Below are positions 42,878 to 51,801 of a stretch of 64,000 bases of DNA, piece by piece. The translations under genes were made by a program, and so were the position numbers. The notes beneath the pieces were generated by a model, which searched no databases, was not told where the DNA came from, and worked only from the letters and a program-made list of their open reading frames with translations. Location: positions 25,303 through 89,302 of the forward strand of contig NZ_JAIRAU010000012.1 of the NCBI RefSeq assembly GCF_020073745.1. The letters are read 5' to 3'. The stretch comes from Nannocystis pusilla. Lineage in GTDB: Bacteria > Myxococcota_A > Polyangia > Nannocystales > Nannocystaceae. How positions within the stretch are numbered: the first letter of the stretch is position 1; every line of letters begins with the position of its first letter.

Positions 42878-43505
42878 GTGAGCGGGCTCGGCTCGACGAT
42901 GGCGACCGGCGAGGGCGGCCTCACGCCGTCGCAGGAGCTCGGCTCGCTCGCGTCGGTGCTCGTGGCGCTGGCTCGCACCGAGTCCGCGTCGCTGGCCCCG
43001 GGCACGCTGGTCGCGGATCAGTACCGCATCGAGCGACCGCTCGGGGAGGGCGGCATGGGCGTGGTGTTCCTGGCGCGGGACATCCGGCTCGACCGCGAGG
43101 TCGCGGTGAAGGTGTGCTCGGGGCTGTCACGCTCGGCGGTCCACCGGATCCAGCGCGAGGCGATGGCGCTGGCCAAGCTCGCCCACCCGAACGTGGTGGT
43201 GGTGTTCCAGGCCGGCGAGTTCGACGGTCGCTTCTTCATCGCCATGGAATACGTCGCCGGCGGGACGGCGCGCAGCTGGCTCGCGGCGGCGCAGCGGCGG
43301 CCGCACGAGATCGTCGCGCTGTACCTCGAGGCGGGGGCGGGGCTCGCGGCGGCTCACGCGGCGGGGCTCATCCACCGGGACTTCAAGCCCGACAACGTGC
43401 TGGTCGGCAGCGACGGACGGGTCCGCGTCGCCGACTTCGGGCTCGCGCGAGCCGGGCGCGACGGCGGCGAGGTCGAGCCGAGCGCCGCGCCCGAGAGTCT
43501 CGTCG
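42878..43505 (+). pseudogene. Truncated Ser/Thr protein kinase
   Basis: The GTG at 42878 with a good GGAGG site opens a Hanks-type kinase: glycine loop LGEGGMGVV (55-63), Lys78 in VAVKVC, catalytic loop HRDFKPDN (166-173), DFGLAR (186-191). Kinase similarity stops just after DFG: no activation loop, no APE motif, no C-lobe, and the remaining 55 codons to the stop at 43639 are unrelated. The break near 43505 is marked by a short AT-rich stretch (AATAGGCATATTATTT). Myxobacterial kinases of this kind are normally over 400 aa. It is most likely a deletion remnant and inactive. Confidence 0.75.
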
Positions 43506-43710
43506 ACCACGCTGTCCGAATAGGCATATTATTTCTGTCGCGGCTCGGCCTCGCGGGCCGCTCCGTCGCGCCAGGCCGCGCATCGCCATCCGGGCGGACT
43601 CGTGCGGCACGGCGCCGGACGGCGGCCGTGCGGCCGTGATCGCGCTCGATCGGGAGGCCGCCGCGATCCGGCGGTTGCGGGCGCCGCGAGCTCGTGGTCC
43701 CATCGCCGTC

Positions 43711-44130
43711 ATGGTCGACGCCGACGGCCCGACGCTGCCCTCCCGGGCCGACATCGACGCCGTCCTGGCGTTCCTCCCGCTGCTCGAGCGCCCGGATTTC
43801 GAGGCCACCCGGTGGACGCGTCAGGGCTCGTGGCTCCCGCGCCTCGTCGACGCCCCCGAGGTGCGACAGCTCCAGCAGGCGCTCGCGCGGCACGGCTTCG
43901 TCGTCGCGTTCGACTGGCAATCGTGGCACGCCGAGGCCGAGCACTACCAGCGCGACCCCGCGGCGCTCGCCGGCGCCTCGCTGGCCGACGTGTGCAGGCT
44001 CTTGACCCTGCACCTCCGCAGCGACCGCTTCATCCACGGCCAATTCGCCGCGGCCGTCGCGTCGGGCCAGATCGCGGCGCTCCTGCGGCGCCTGCGGGCG
44101 ATCCGCGACGTGGAGCTGGCGGCGCGGTGA
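43711..44130 (+). CDS. DUF6508-like protein
   Basis: Small protein of 139 aa from ATG 43711 (a GTG at 43636 would add 25 residues). The sequence follows the DUF6508 pattern: ADIDAVLAFLPLLERPDF...W then VVAFDWQSWHAEAEHY, a CRLLTLHLRSDRFIHG block, and QIAALLRRLRAI. The domain's function is unknown. It follows the truncated kinase after about 200 bp and overlaps none of its frame. No signal peptide or membrane segment. Confidence 0.75.
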   Translation: MVDADGPTLPSRADIDAVLAFLPLLERPDFEATRWTRQGSWLPRLVDAPEVRQLQQALARHGFVVAFDWQSWHAEAEHYQRDPAALAGASLADVCRLLTLHLRSDRFIHGQFAAAVASGQIAALLRRLRAIRDVELAAR

Positions 44131-44256
44131 GCGGTGGGTCTGATTCGACACGAACGCCGCACACGATTGCGACATCCACTCCAGGGCGCAGGCCGCGTGC
44201 ACAGCGGGGGGAGTGGAAGGCCCCTGAGCGACGCGGAGTCCATGGCGCGCGCCCCG

Positions 44257-45021
44257 TCAGGGCGCCTCGATCTCGATGCACCATTCGTCGAGGATCCCCT
44301 GGTTCTCGGCGAACGGATCGGTCGTGATGTTCACCAGCACCTCGAGGGTCCACTCGCCGGCGAGGCCCATCCCGTCGAAGGCCGAGAGCGCCTCGCCGGG
44401 GACGAACGTCCCGACCAGCGGGTCGCCGAAGCAGAAGATGCCGCTGCAGCAGGCGAGGGCGTCGCCCTCGTCGTCGAATTCGACCGAGACGTCCTTGTTC
44501 TCCTCGCACTCGTTGTCGTGCACGAGGACGGTCGTGCCGCCGTGTGACAGGCGGATCTCGAAGTTCGACGAGCGCAGCGCGTTCGACAGGTTGATGAACA
44601 GGTCGACGTCGCCGACCGCCTCCGCGCCCGCGAGCGTGATCGTCTCGACCACCTTCGGACCGGCCGGGCTCATCGCGGCCGGCACCGGGACGGCCGGCGT
44701 CGCGCAGTGGCGCCCGGGTCCGCTGCTGACTCCGGTGGTGGTCGCGTCGGTGGTCGTCGTCGCGTCGGTGGTGGTGGTCGAGGTCGCGTCGGTCGAGGTC
44801 GGGCTCTCGGTGGTCCCCGGACCCGTCGACCCCTCGCCGCCGGTCGTCGTCGGGTCCGGTTCGCCGGTGCCGCCGGTCGTCGCGTTCGCGTCCGTCGTCG
44901 TGCTCGACGAATTCGTTCCTGCGCTCGCGCCGGTGCTGTCTCCGGGCTCCGGCTCGGAGCAGCCCGCGAAGGTCAGTGCAAGGGGGAAGATCCACAAATG
45001 CGCCGGGTACCGTTTCGTCAT
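44257..45021 (-). CDS. Lipoprotein with Thr-rich stalk and proprotein convertase P-domain
   Basis: Predicted lipoprotein of 254 aa (ATG 45021). A leader with lipobox LTFAGC is followed by about 80 residues rich in Thr, Ser, Gly and Asp, then a C-terminal P/Homo B domain (about 120-254): VGDVDLFINLSNALRSSNFE, GGTTVLVHDN, LSAFDGMGLAGEWTLEVLVN, and the end GILDEWCIEIEAP, the diagnostic WCLxI-type close. P-domains normally cap subtilisin-like proteases; here there is no protease, so the domain acts as a stand-alone surface module. The cysteine pair ACCSGIFC is unusual for the domain. Confidence 0.85.
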   Translation of the reverse strand: MTKRYPAHLWIFPLALTFAGCSEPEPGDSTGASAGTNSSSTTTDANATTGGTGEPDPTTTGGEGSTGPGTTESPTSTDATSTTTTDATTTTDATTTGVSSGPGRHCATPAVPVPAAMSPAGPKVVETITLAGAEAVGDVDLFINLSNALRSSNFEIRLSHGGTTVLVHDNECEENKDVSVEFDDEGDALACCSGIFCFGDPLVGTFVPGEALSAFDGMGLAGEWTLEVLVNITTDPFAENQGILDEWCIEIEAP

Positions 45022-45324
45022 CGTGGGACCCACCGACGCCCGGGAGCCGCAATTATTGCCGGGGCGGCTGTTCGCGTCGCTGCATGCAGCCGCGTGAGCG
45101 GGCGAACCGTCACCGTCAGGCCGGGTCTTTCTCAGCTTCGCGCGACGTCGACGCGGCGCGAGTGCGGAGCCTCTGTGAGGATCCCGGGGTTCACTTGCGC
45201 GCGAGGCCGGCGGCGAGGGCCCGGCGGCCGCGCTCGTAAAGCATGCCGAGGGCTATCGAGGACAGAAGCTGTCCGCAATGGGCGTTAGTCTCTCTTCAAT
45301 CCTCACCCACCTGGAAGGCCCACC
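45022..45324. other. Divergent intergenic region, 303 bp
   Basis: Between the start of the P-domain lipoprotein gene (minus) and the GST gene (plus). Apart from a GGAAGG ribosome site just before 45325, I see no protein-like frame, repeat or hairpin of note. Confidence 0.4.
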
Positions 45325-45954
45325 ATGACCGAGTCGATCATCACCCTTTTCCACCATCCTCATTCGCGTTCAGCCGGTGTGCGTGTGCTGCTCGAAGCGC
45401 TCGGAGCGCCGTACGAGGTGCGGTTCATCGACTTCAAGGCCGGTGCGAACCGCACGCCGGAATTCCTCGCGCTCAATCCGCTGGGCAAGCTGCCGACCAT
45501 CCGGTATCGCGGTACGGTGGTGACCGAGCAGGTCGCGATCTACATCTACCTGGCCGACCTGTTCCCGGCGGCCGGACTGGCGCCGGCCTTCGACGATCCC
45601 CGTCGCGGCTCCTATCTGCGCTGGATCGCCCTGTACGGCGCGAGCTTCGAACCCGCGGTGGTCGACCGCGCGATGAAACGCCCGGACATCGATGCCGCGA
45701 CCTCTGCCTACGGCAGCTACGACGCGATCCTGCAGACGCTGGTCGAACAGCTCGGACGCGGCGACTACCTGCTCGGCGAACGTTTCAGCGCCGCCGACGT
45801 GCTGTGGGGCAGCGCGCTGCGCTGGACCACGAGTTTTGGCATCGTGCCCGAGCTGCCGGCGATCCGCGCCTACATCGAACGCGTCGGCGCGCATCCGGCC
45901 TTCGCGCGTGCCGCCGAGCTGGACGCGGGATTGATCGCGGGGCAGGGCGGTTAA
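45325..45954 (+). CDS. Glutathione S-transferase family protein
   Basis: Cytosolic GST of 209 aa. The N-terminal thioredoxin-like domain (1-80) carries HPHSRSAGVRVLLEALG and the glutathione-binding block LNPLGKLPTIRYRG plus TEQVAIYIYLAD, with Gln where Ser is most common. The all-helical domain (90-205) ends with FSAADVLWGSALRW, matching the conserved N-capping box. GGAAGG precedes the ATG. It is a single gene converging with the RsbR-like gene; the gap holds the dispersed element. Substrate unknown; probably detoxification. Confidence 0.92.
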   Translation: MTESIITLFHHPHSRSAGVRVLLEALGAPYEVRFIDFKAGANRTPEFLALNPLGKLPTIRYRGTVVTEQVAIYIYLADLFPAAGLAPAFDDPRRGSYLRWIALYGASFEPAVVDRAMKRPDIDAATSAYGSYDAILQTLVEQLGRGDYLLGERFSAADVLWGSALRWTTSFGIVPELPAIRAYIERVGAHPAFARAAELDAGLIAGQGG

Positions 45955-46012
45955 GAGCGCCGCGTCGAATCGGTCGGGTGTCGTCTGGGTCGCGGTCGAT
46001 CCATGCGGCGGC

Positions 46013-46232
46013 GACAAGCGGGGCCGGCGACGCTCTTCGCGGGCGGACGAGGGGCGGCGCAGTGGGACGCAGCCGGGGGCCCCATGCCTCGCGCGCAGAC
46101 GCCGGGCCGATCGACGGACACGCCCTGACCAAACATCGGCGGCGAGCACGTGGGATGGCAGGTCCGGCGTCGCGACGGGACCCGCTGCGGCGCCCCTCGT
46201 CCGCCCCTCGACGATCCACGAGGCCCCGCCCC
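46013..46232. repeat. Dispersed intergenic element, copy 2 (long inverted repeat)
   Basis: Aligned along its length with 7493-7712. The arm GGGCGGACGAGGGGCGGCGC (continuing AGTGGG) faces CGCTGCGGCGCCCCTCGTCC (continuing GCCC) at the right end, pairing with three mismatches. Compared with copy 1, both arms have changed together (AGCGAG/CTCGCT there, GACGAG/CTCGTC here; GTGG/CCAC versus GCAG/CTGC). It lies in the gap between the convergent GST and RsbR-like genes. Confidence 0.75.
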
Positions 46233-46264
46233 GTGCGCAGCGCCCGTGTGCAGCGCCCGTGAAG

Positions 46265-47215
46265 TCAGTCGTCGCGGCGCGGCGAGCCAATGCGCCGCGT
46301 GAGCGCCCGGCGAAGGCCGTCCTCCAGGCTCGCCGCCGTGGTCATGCGGGCCAGGTCGACATTCAGATCCACCAGCGTCTTCGCCATCGTCGGCGAGATC
46401 CCCACCAGGATGCAGTGCACGCCGAGGAGGCCCGCCGCGCCCACCGTCTCGAACAGGCTCGAGGCTGCGTCCGTATCGATGACGGGCACGCCCGTCACGT
46501 CCAGGATCACCTGCGAGGCGCGGTGGTGCACGATTGCCGTGAGCAGGTTCTCCATGATCTGCGCGGCGCGAGCCGGGTCGATCGTCCCGATCAGCGGCAG
46601 CGCCAGGATCCCGTCCCACAGGCGGATGACGGGCGTCGAGAGCTCGCGGATCGAACGCTGTTGTTCGTGGAGCAGGCGGATGTGCTCGGAGAGCTCGGCC
46701 GTGCGCGCTGCGACGGCCTCCTCGAGCGCCTCGTTCTGCAGGCGGAGCTCCTCCTCGCTGCGTTTGATCTCGCCGATCTCGTAGTGAACGACCACGGCTT
46801 CGAGGATCTCGCCCGCCGCGTCGCGCACGGGATAGATCGAGGATGCCACCCAGCCGGGCGCCCCCCCGGACACCCCTTCGGTTCGCCTGGGGTCGTAGCG
46901 GATCACCGGGAGCCTGGTCGCCTCGCCCGTGGCATAGGCGTGGCGGACCCCTTGCAGGCTCCCGGACGGCTCGAGCTGTTTGTCTTCGAGGATGACGTGG
47001 TTGTGCACGGCCGCGAGGGGCAACTTCCACAGCTTCTCGAAGCCCTTGTTGACTTCGACGACGCGTCCCTTCGCGTCGCAGACCTGCACGCTCAACGCGG
47101 CGTTGTCGACCATCGCTCGGTACCTGCGGGCCGCGACCTCGAGCTCCTCGACCTGGCGGCGAAGCGCCTCCACCTCGCGCACGAGCTCTTCGTTCGACCT
47201 GTCCTCCGCGCCCAT
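46265..47215 (-). CDS. RsbR-like PAS/STAS regulatory protein
   Basis: Soluble signalling protein of 316 aa. Residues 31-150 form a PAS domain (YRAMVDNAALSVQVCDAKGR, VVEVNKGFEKLW), 150-192 a coiled coil (EEELRLQNEALEEAVAARTA) and 195-305 a STAS domain of the RsbR type (STPVIRLWDGILALPLIGTI, VILDVTGVPVIDTDAASSLF). Thr241 and Thr248 sit where RsbR is phosphorylated by RsbT-like kinases. It is therefore a probable sensor scaffold in a stressosome-like partner-switching pathway, although no RsbS/T genes are next to it. Single gene. Confidence 0.92.
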   Translation of the reverse strand: MGAEDRSNEELVREVEALRRQVEELEVAARRYRAMVDNAALSVQVCDAKGRVVEVNKGFEKLWKLPLAAVHNHVILEDKQLEPSGSLQGVRHAYATGEATRLPVIRYDPRRTEGVSGGAPGWVASSIYPVRDAAGEILEAVVVHYEIGEIKRSEEELRLQNEALEEAVAARTAELSEHIRLLHEQQRSIRELSTPVIRLWDGILALPLIGTIDPARAAQIMENLLTAIVHHRASQVILDVTGVPVIDTDAASSLFETVGAAGLLGVHCILVGISPTMAKTLVDLNVDLARMTTAASLEDGLRRALTRRIGSPRRDD

Positions 47216-47811
47216 GTGCGGCGGGGACTGTACCCGATTCGGGCCGTGAGTCGCAGCACGACCCGGCTCCCGCAGGAGGCCCGGCGATCGGGCTTACGAC
47301 GCCGATAGGGGCGAGTGCTCGGCGATTCGCCGACGGGCCTCCGAGGGCCCCGGTGCGGCTCACACGAGCACGCGGGACACGCGGAGTCGCGGCGTACGAT
47401 CACGCAGAGCGCGCTCGAATCGGTCGGCGAAGTTCACCGCGATCGTGCGTGTCGGGGCGGCGAGCGCCGGGTGCTCGCCGATCGCGATTACCGGTGAGCG
47501 GCCCTCGAATCGATCCGCCGGCTCCGCCTCGATTCTCGCTCCCCCGGGGCGACCGAAGCTGCGCGGACCGGCGCGGGCGATCGCCGCTCGCCGGCGCGAC
47601 CGCGCAGCCGTTTCGCCCGTCGCGGCGCGGCCCCACCGGTGCGCCAGTGTGGGACAGCCTTCGCCCGCGGCCCGAGGCGGCCCTCGCGAGCCCTGAAAGG
47701 AGGGCATCCGCGCGGGTGCGGCCCTGTCTCGGCGGGTGGAACGTCCGCCGGCGCGGAGCGTCCGGCGAGCAGCCATCTCCTGCAGCCGGGACGGTGTTAC
47801 CCTGCCTGGCG
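47216..47811. other. Divergent intergenic region, 596 bp
   Basis: Upstream of both the RsbR-like gene (minus) and the AgmX-like gene (plus). Very GC-rich, with several short inverted motifs built from CGATCG/GATCG words but no convincing long hairpin and no protein-like frame. I find no copy of the dispersed element here. Promoters are presumed but not identified. Confidence 0.45.
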
Positions 47812-48453
47812 ATGCGCACCAACTTGATCTTCGCCGGTCTCGTGGCGTTCAGCCTGCCGGTGGCTTGCAAGCGGAACAGTGATTCTCGCGGCCCGGATGA
47901 ATGCGGCGGTTTGTGTGGCAAGGGCACTCGCTGCGACCGCGGGGCGTGCGTGGTCGACGGCTCGCAGGACATCCCCGTCACGCAGGAGGTCGAGACCAAC
48001 GAGATCCCGATGCGGCCGCAGATCACGTCGTGGGGTGAATGCACCCACGAGCGCGACGAGCTGCCGAAGAAGCACGTCCCCGTCGACGACACGGCCATCC
48101 CGCAGTACGACATCGAACGGCCGCGCGTGCTCGACTGGAGCGAGGGCGAGGACCAGCTCAACGAGCAGGTGCTCAGCGCTCACATGCGGGAGGTCGAGTA
48201 CGGGATCAACGAGTGTCTGGCGATCGCCGCCTGCTACAACGGCGGCAGCCTCAGGGGCGGGCGCCTCGACATGATCATCGGCCTGGTCGGAAAGACAGGT
48301 CGCGTCGACGCCGTGACCGTGACCGCCTCGCGCGACCTGCAGGTCTTCGGCATCGTCCCGTGCGTCCGCAAGGCCGTGGCCGACCACCAGTTCCCGAGCT
48401 ACAACGGCCCGCCGATGACGGTGAAGTACAACATCGAGATCGGCGAGGAGTAG
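47812..48453 (+). CDS. Lipoprotein with AgmX/PglI-like C-terminal domain
   Basis: Predicted lipoprotein of 213 aa: leader MRTNLIFAGLVAFSLPVAC ends in a lipobox. A short Cys-rich segment follows (CGGLCGKGTRCDRGACV). The C-terminal about 85 residues match the AgmX/PglI C-terminal (TonB-C-like) domain found in myxobacterial motility and envelope proteins: INECLAIAACYNGGSLRGG, MIIGLVGKTGRVDAVTVTAS, FGIVPCVRKAVADHQFPSY. The two cysteines CLAIAAC and PC are typical. It converges on the FHA-ABC transporter gene with a strong hairpin between them. Confidence 0.82.
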   Translation: MRTNLIFAGLVAFSLPVACKRNSDSRGPDECGGLCGKGTRCDRGACVVDGSQDIPVTQEVETNEIPMRPQITSWGECTHERDELPKKHVPVDDTAIPQYDIERPRVLDWSEGEDQLNEQVLSAHMREVEYGINECLAIAACYNGGSLRGGRLDMIIGLVGKTGRVDAVTVTASRDLQVFGIVPCVRKAVADHQFPSYNGPPMTVKYNIEIGEE

Positions 48454-48469
48454 CGCCGCCGTCACGTGT

Positions 48470-48515
48470 GCGACGGGGCAGGGACGGCGCCCGCATGCTC
48501 GGCGCGCCCCGTCGC
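48470..48515. terminator. Perfect 10-bp hairpin between convergent genes
   Basis: GCGACGGGGC (48470-48479) pairs exactly with GCCCCGTCGC (48506-48515); the 26-base interior is itself GC-rich. It occupies the gap between the AgmX-like gene end (48453) and the transporter gene end (48526). No U-tract. Confidence 0.65.
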
Positions 48516-48525
48516 GCCGGGCGGA

Positions 48526-51072
48526 CTACTTCTCGGCGGCGTCGCGGCGGCGCAGCACCCACGCGGTCAGCAGCAGGCACGCCAGCGTGTACGCGGCGAG
48601 GACCCCCCATACCAGCGCGATGTGCTCGGGCGAGGGGCTGTAGTCGACGGACGCGTAGACCTGGCAGGTCCGCGGGTCGCCGGGGAACTCGCAGAGGGTC
48701 ATGTCGCGCGGCTCGAGCAGCGCCGTGATCGACCCCATCGCCTCCATGCCCCAGCGCGCGCCGGTCAGGTACGACACCGGGGCCAGGAGCGCCGGCAGCG
48801 GCATCAGGGCCAGGGCGAACACCAGCTGGGGGATCAGCGCCAGCGGCACCGTGCTCATCGCCTTGTCGGAGCTCGAGACCCACGTCGAGATCAGGAGCCC
48901 GAGCCCGACCCCCGACAGCGACGTGAGGAACACCGACAGCAGCAGCGCGCCCCACAGCCCGAGCGGCGGCTGGCGCGTCATGTCGACGAGCCCGTACTCG
49001 GTCAGCGCCACGTAGTCGGCGGAGAAGTCGACGCGCAGCAGCAACAGCACCATCAGCACCAGGCTCTGCACCGCGCACAGCCCGGCGAGCACGCCGACCT
49101 TCGACAGCAGGTACGCGGGGATCCGCAGGCTCGCCAGGCGCTCGCGGCGGTAGATCTCCGACTCCTTCGTGATCTCGCGGACCGAGTTGATCACGCCGAA
49201 CCACACCGCGACCACGCTGAGCAAGAACAGCAGGAGCCGCCCATTGGTCGAGGTCGACGATTGCAGCGCGTTCGGCCGCGCGGCCAGCAGCAGCACCGCC
49301 CCGATCACCGGCGCTTGCAGCAGCAAGATCAGCAGGTTCTTGCGGTCGGCCGTGATCAGCTTCACGTAGCGGCTCGCCAGCACGCGCGTCTGGAACAGCC
49401 ACGACTCGTCGTCGGCCGGCGGCGGGCGGACCGGCGCGCTGGTGGAGACCAGCGATTCGTCGGCGGCGATGCGAAAGTGACCCGGCGCGATCGCGTGCAG
49501 GCGGACCCCCGACTCTCCGCTGTCCGCCTGCCGCTCGTACACGTAGACCCGGTACTCGTCGGAGCGGCGGAACCGGATCTCCCACAGCTCGGCCATCGTC
49601 GGCCCGCGCTTCGCCTGCGGGTTGTGTTCGTGCCAGAAGTGGTACTCGCTGGCCAGCTCGCCCTGCCGCATCACCTCGGGCGGCCCGACCTGTCCGCCGA
49701 GCTTGGTGTAGATGTCGGCGAAGTCGCCGGTGGTGACGCCGAACATCGCCAGCGCCTCTGCGGGCGGCCCGTAGTAGACCAGCCGCCCGCCGGCCATGAA
49801 CGCGACCAGGTCGCACTGGGTGATGTTGGCGGTCGCGTGGGTCACCAGCACCACGGTGCGGCCCGAGTCGGCGATGTACCGCAGCGTGTACATCATCTTC
49901 TTCTCGAGCCCCGGGTCGAGCCCGCTGGTCGGCTCGTCGAGGAAGAACAGCGTCGGGTCGGCGAGCAGCTCCGAGGCGATCGAGATCCGCTTGCGCTGCC
50001 CGCCGGACAGCTCGCAGATCCTCTGCTTGCGCGCCTCGACCATCTCGACCTCCTCGAGCACGCGGACGATCCGCGCCTCGAGCTCGGCCGCGGACGTGTC
50101 GGTCGGCAGGCGCAGCCGCGCGGTGTAGCGGAGCGCGTCCTCGACGGTCAGGTTGCGGTGCAGGATGTCGTCCTGCGGCACGTAGCCGATCCCGTCGCGG
50201 TAGAGGTTGTACTTGTCGTAGAGGTCGTCGCTGCCGACCCGCACCTGCCCGGCGTCGGGCCGGCGCACGCCCGCGAGCGCCGCCATCAGCGAGCTCTTGC
50301 CGGCGCCCGAGGCACCGACCAGCGCGACGAACTCCCGCGGCTCGATCACGAGCGACACGCGGTCGAGGATCGCCTTGCCCTTCGGCGTCCGGCGCACGAG
50401 CTCGCGGGCGTCGATCCGCAGCGCCCCCTTGTGCTCGAACTGGTCGAGCGACTTGCCGGTGTAGACCAGCTTGAAGGGGCCGATCTGCAGGACATCGCCC
50501 TGCTTGAGATCGTGGACGTGGACGCGGACGCCGTTGACGAAGGTCCCGTTGGCGCTGCCGTGATCGGTGAGCTCGTGCCCCTTGTCGAACGCGCGGATGG
50601 TCGCGTGCCGGCGCGACACCTGGAGGCTCGGGAGCACCAGGTCGCAGCTCTCGCGGCCGATCGTCACCGCCGGCCGCTCGAGCGCGCAGCGCTGCACCGG
50701 CGCCGCGGGCTGGGCCTGCGCCCGCTTGCCGATGTCCTGATAGGTCAGGCTGACGAAGTTGCCGGTCACCGGGTCGGCGATGCGGATCACGTCGCCGTCG
50801 TTGAACACGTGTGAGCGGACGCGGCGCCCGCGGAAGAGCAGCCCGTTTCCGCCGCCGAGGTCGACGATCCGGTGGCCCTGCAGATCCGCCTCGACCCGCG
50901 CGTGATGGAGCGCGACGCAGGCCGACTGGATCACCACATCGTTGTCCTGCTTGCGCCCGATCCGCAGTGGACCCATGCCGAGGCGCACGTCCTGAAGCTT
51001 GCGGCCCGCCGCCTCGATCGTCAGGTAGGTCGTCGCCGAGCGGACGACGACCGTATCCTCGGGCTCGTACAC
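48526..51072 (-). CDS. FHA-FHA-ABC transporter with fused membrane domain
   Basis: ABC-2 (ABCG/white-like) half transporter of about 848 aa in one chain. Two FHA phosphothreonine-binding domains (about 18-110 with LRIGRKQDNDVV; about 130-205 with VTIGRESCDLVLPSLQVSRRH and HGSANGTFVNG) precede the ATPase: Walker A GASGAGKSS (about 253-261), signature LSGGQRKRISIA, Walker B LFFLDEPTSGLDP. Six hydrophobic helices fill the last 290 residues. FHA domains suggest control by Ser/Thr kinases. The frame is open to a GTG at 51249, but the first about 59 codons look non-coding and would leave no promoter room, so the GTG at 51072 is preferred. Cargo unknown. Confidence 0.88.
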   Translation of the reverse strand: MYEPEDTVVVRSATTYLTIEAAGRKLQDVRLGMGPLRIGRKQDNDVVIQSACVALHHARVEADLQGHRIVDLGGGNGLLFRGRRVRSHVFNDGDVIRIADPVTGNFVSLTYQDIGKRAQAQPAAPVQRCALERPAVTIGRESCDLVLPSLQVSRRHATIRAFDKGHELTDHGSANGTFVNGVRVHVHDLKQGDVLQIGPFKLVYTGKSLDQFEHKGALRIDARELVRRTPKGKAILDRVSLVIEPREFVALVGASGAGKSSLMAALAGVRRPDAGQVRVGSDDLYDKYNLYRDGIGYVPQDDILHRNLTVEDALRYTARLRLPTDTSAAELEARIVRVLEEVEMVEARKQRICELSGGQRKRISIASELLADPTLFFLDEPTSGLDPGLEKKMMYTLRYIADSGRTVVLVTHATANITQCDLVAFMAGGRLVYYGPPAEALAMFGVTTGDFADIYTKLGGQVGPPEVMRQGELASEYHFWHEHNPQAKRGPTMAELWEIRFRRSDEYRVYVYERQADSGESGVRLHAIAPGHFRIAADESLVSTSAPVRPPPADDESWLFQTRVLASRYVKLITADRKNLLILLLQAPVIGAVLLLAARPNALQSSTSTNGRLLLFLLSVVAVWFGVINSVREITKESEIYRRERLASLRIPAYLLSKVGVLAGLCAVQSLVLMVLLLLRVDFSADYVALTEYGLVDMTRQPPLGLWGALLLSVFLTSLSGVGLGLLISTWVSSSDKAMSTVPLALIPQLVFALALMPLPALLAPVSYLTGARWGMEAMGSITALLEPRDMTLCEFPGDPRTCQVYASVDYSPSPEHIALVWGVLAAYTLACLLLTAWVLRRRDAAEK

Positions 51073-51255
51073 GCCGGCATCGTACCCGGTGACGCCGGCC
51101 GCCGGGACTTCCGTCGCGGGCTGCCCGAGGCAGGCAGCGGATCCGAGCGCGGCCCGCGCGAACGGGCGCCTGCTCAAGCGGACAGGTTGCGCCCTGTCCT
51201 CGGCCGCCCCGCGCGCGATCTCCGGGTGCGCCGATCGTGTTAGGCTCACCGAGCG

Positions 51256-51801
51256 ATGATCCTGGCCACCCTGCGCACTTCACCTTTTGGGCCCCTGCGT
51301 CTCTCGCACCTGACCGGGGTGCTGGCGCTGACCCTCGCCGGCGCCGCCTGCGACGTCGACGAGATCGAGGTGTCGAGCGAGAAGTCCGGCGCCTACAAGA
51401 TGGAGCCCGGCGGCCGCGGCACCAAGATCCTCACCGCCTCGGACGGCTCGACGGTGACCATCCAGCGCGACGGCACGGTCACCAAGCCTGACGGCAGCAA
51501 GGTCCAGATCAAGAAGGACGGCACGATCATCATGCCGGACGGCAAGCAGGTCCGGGTGTTCCCCGACGGCTCGCGCTCGACGCTGTCGGTCGAGCGCACC
51601 GAGTTCGCCGCCGACGGGTCGATGATCGTCGTCGCCGAGGACGGCAGCCGCACGACGATCACCCCCAGCGGCACCGTCACCCGCGACCTCCCCGGCGGCG
51701 CCCGCTCGTCGATGACGATCGAGAAGCCGACGCCCCCGCCGTCCAGCCCGCCCCCGAGCGCCCCGCCGGCCCCGGCGCCGAGCAAGACCGCCTCGCCCTG
51801 A
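51256..51801 (+). CDS. Lipoprotein with DGS/PDG beta-repeats
   Basis: Predicted lipoprotein of 181 aa. The leader has the lipobox LAGAAC (Cys32). The mature part consists of about six short repeats with a turn at DG, e.g. ASDGSTVTIQRDGTVTKPDG, SKVQIKKDGTIIMPDG, KQVRVFPDGSRSTL, AADGSMIVVAEDGSRTTI. The pattern resembles the G-box/TCP10-C type single-layer beta-sheet. The end is Pro-rich. Its TGA abuts the stop of the convergent gene with no spacer (palindrome CTGATCAG). Likely an extended surface filament or stalk; function unknown. Confidence 0.82.
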   Translation: MILATLRTSPFGPLRLSHLTGVLALTLAGAACDVDEIEVSSEKSGAYKMEPGGRGTKILTASDGSTVTIQRDGTVTKPDGSKVQIKKDGTIIMPDGKQVRVFPDGSRSTLSVERTEFAADGSMIVVAEDGSRTTITPSGTVTRDLPGGARSSMTIEKPTPPPSSPPPSAPPAPAPSKTASP

